From Arcticibacterium luteifluviistationis (GTDB lineage: Bacteria > Bacteroidota > Bacteroidia > Cytophagales > Spirosomataceae): 64,000 nucleotides of DNA. Both the position numbers and the translations under genes were made by a program. Under the pieces are notes generated by a model. That model worked only from the letters and a program-made list of their open reading frames with translations. It ran no database searches and had not been told where the DNA came from. Every line of letters begins with the position of its first letter. The stretch's first letter is position 1. The stretch covers positions 2,976,001-3,040,000 of the forward strand of contig NZ_CP029480.1 of NCBI RefSeq assembly GCF_003258705.1, in the 5' to 3' direction. Positions 62,816 through 64,000 of this stretch are shown here, piece by piece.

Positions 62816-62830
62816 TTAATATTCAACTTC

Positions 62831-62838
62831 TATCTTTG
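62831..62838 (+). promoter_or_regulatory. -7 element (TATCTTTG) of the PhoB-type regulator gene
   Basis: TATCTTTG is a full TAnnTTTG match 28 bases before the ATG of the response regulator. A -33 element is not clear. Confidence 0.5.
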
Positions 62839-62866
62839 CGACCAATTAACATAGACCAAGAAATCA

Positions 62867-63547
62867 ATGTCAGGCAAGATACTATTAGTAGATGATGACG
62901 AAGACATCATTGAACTTTTAACCTACAACTTAAAAAAAGAAGGTTATAAGGTAAAGTCAGCAAATAATGGTCTTAAGGGCATTGAAAAGGCTGCTTCTTT
63001 TATGCCAGACATAATCCTAATGGATATCATGATGCCCGTTTTAGATGGCATTGAGGCCGGTAGGCAAATAAAAGAAGACCCAAACTTAAAAGGCATTCAC
63101 ATCATTTATTTGACTGCCAGAGCGGAAGAATTTTCCGAAATAGCCGCTTTTGAAGCAGGTGCCGATGATTATATCACGAAACCTATCAAACCAAGGCCAC
63201 TTATTAGTAGAATTAAAGCTCACTTCCGAAAAGGTTTTGACAAAAACAGTGAAGAGGACATTCTTGAAATAGGTGGATTAATTATTAATCGTTTAAACTA
63301 CTCAGTCACTAAAGAAAATGGTGATGAGATAGTACTACCTAAAAAAGAATTTCAATTACTTTTCCAACTGGCAAAAAAACCAGACAATGTACATTCTAGA
63401 ACCGAGCTTCTTCATAAAATATGGGGAGCTGACGTATATGTGGTGGAGCGTACAGTAGATGTTCACATCAGAAAAGTAAGAGAAAAACTTGGTGACAATG
63501 TAATTAAAACCCTGAAAGGGCTTGGTTACATGTTTAATTCGAAATAA
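62867..63547 (+). CDS. OmpR/PhoB-family response regulator
   Basis: The 226-residue regulator has a complete receiver domain: acidic residues Asp9-Asp11, phospho-acceptor Asp53 in LMDIMMPVLDG, and the conserved Lys in YITKPIKP near residue 105. The C-terminal winged helix is of OmpR type (LPKKEFQLLFQLAKKP, RTELLHKIWGADVYVVERTVDVHIRKVREKLG, LKGLGYMF; parts quoted). The gene is followed by a sensor kinase gene. The pair resembles the PhoB-PhoR phosphate system, but no phosphate-transport gene is visible here. Confidence 0.94.
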   Translation: MSGKILLVDDDEDIIELLTYNLKKEGYKVKSANNGLKGIEKAASFMPDIILMDIMMPVLDGIEAGRQIKEDPNLKGIHIIYLTARAEEFSEIAAFEAGADDYITKPIKPRPLISRIKAHFRKGFDKNSEEDILEIGGLIINRLNYSVTKENGDEIVLPKKEFQLLFQLAKKPDNVHSRTELLHKIWGADVYVVERTVDVHIRKVREKLGDNVIKTLKGLGYMFNSK

Positions 63548-63630
63548 ACCTAAATTTTCTGTAGAGATTTAGGTGGCTTTTTTGAAAAGGCCATATAAAA
63601 TGGTCAATTTTGTTCTTCTCCAAAACTGAC

Positions 63631-64000
63631 ATGAAATTATCTCCAAGGTGGATTGCGTTTTTATTAGCAGGGATAGTATCTTCTATCACCATGCTATTTC
63701 TGAGCTTTATACCAGAATGCACTACAAATATTCTTTTTGTAGCAGGTGCTGGCTCATTTTTGACAGCTTTTTTTACAGCTTACGTCATGCTAGACATACT
63801 TCTATTAAAAGAAGTCAAGCAGATTTATGATACCCTGCAAAAGCTAAAAATAGGAGACCTCGATATCAAAAAAAAGTCTGTTTTTAAAAGTTTCAACCCC
63901 TTCAATAAGCTCAACAACGAAATCTCTGATTATGTCAATGCCAAGCAAATTGAGATTGACGAATTAAAAAGAATGGAATCATTCAGAAGAGAATTTTTAG
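63631..64000 (+). CDS. Sensor histidine kinase, N-terminal part (3' end outside window)
   Basis: The open frame starts at an ATG 83 bases after the regulator gene and runs to the window edge (123 residues visible). Two membrane segments (about 7-27 and 32-54, with IPECTTN between) are followed by a HAMP-like or linker helix (KEVKQIYDTLQKLKIGDLDIK) and the opening of the dimerisation domain (LKRMESFRREFL), which normally continues into the His-box. It is the likely partner of the PhoB-type regulator, in a PhoR-like arrangement without a large periplasmic sensor domain. Confidence 0.85.
   Translation, partial: MKLSPRWIAFLLAGIVSSITMLFLSFIPECTTNILFVAGAGSFLTAFFTAYVMLDILLLKEVKQIYDTLQKLKIGDLDIKKKSVFKSFNPFNKLNNEISDYVNAKQIEIDELKRMESFRREFL

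Noticed and set aside
63534-63830. Short frames between the response regulator and the kinase
   Set aside because: The kinase frame from 63631 has two membrane helices and a dimerisation helix and accounts for the region; the others are in wrong frames.

Overview
This is an AT-rich chromosomal window from a Bacteroidota bacterium, most likely of the order Cytophagales. The evidence is: promoters of the Bacteroidota type (TAnnTTTG at -7, sometimes TTG/TTTG near -33); a GLPGLI-family protein beside a TonB-dependent receptor; two BlaR1-like M56 proteins with TonB C-terminal domains; a 59-residue histone H1-like protein; a bacterial GH3-family protein; a giant surface protein ending in a 3-coathanger-stack type domain; and frequent TTG starts. 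No rRNA, prophage, CRISPR array or intact insertion sequence was seen. The order-level placement is inference.

Layout. 1-2.2 kb: a three-gene minus-strand operon (abundant-subunit-like secreted protein, chaperone-like beta-sandwich protein, cut-off partner protein). 2.5-17.2 kb: mostly housekeeping or single genes: DEAD-box helicase, DUF4407 protein, subclass B1 metallo-beta-lactamase, degenerate aldo/keto reductase, YchF, DUF4412 protein, AroQ, beta-barrel protein, RadA, MscS channel, AAHS-type MFS transporter. 17.7-28.1 kb: a 3,329-residue repetitive beta-helix surface protein, with a LytTR regulator directly upstream and a divergent LuxR-type regulator whose receiver domain is degenerate. 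29-30.1 kb: a decayed ISAon1-like transposase, then tRNA-Pro and tRNA-Ser. 30.4-35.2 kb: alpha-oxoamine synthase, histone H1-like protein, MaoC hydratase, diacylglycerol-kinase-like protein, SUI1 factor, POT peptide transporter.

35.4-42.7 kb holds a BlaI repressor, two tandem M56/TonB sensor-like proteins, a TonB-dependent receptor and a GLPGLI protein. It looks like a duplicated signalling unit: a remnant of a second BlaI lies in front of the second M56 gene, and a 368-bp tract is almost identical between the two M56 genes, as expected from gene conversion. 42.8-50 kb: DinB-like, GNAT and cytoplasmic M23 proteins, a Crp/Fnr-darcynin-SDR operon, a DUF6503 lipoprotein, a NatAB-type ABC exporter and a second LytTR regulator. 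50.2-64 kb: citrate synthase; a hypothetical-proB-DUF3820-M28 operon; nuoH; a four-helix-bundle protein gene bracketed by inverted heptamer-type repeats between nuoH and asnS; asnS; GDPD; GH3; an AI-2E family transporter; a beta-propeller-like protein; and a PhoB-type regulator followed by a cut-off histidine kinase.

The strongest candidates for something not well described are the repeat-bracketed four-helix-bundle cassette, the giant surface gene with a C9 tract just after its start codon, the duplicated BlaI/M56-TonB unit, and the secreted-subunit/chaperone-like operon at the left edge.
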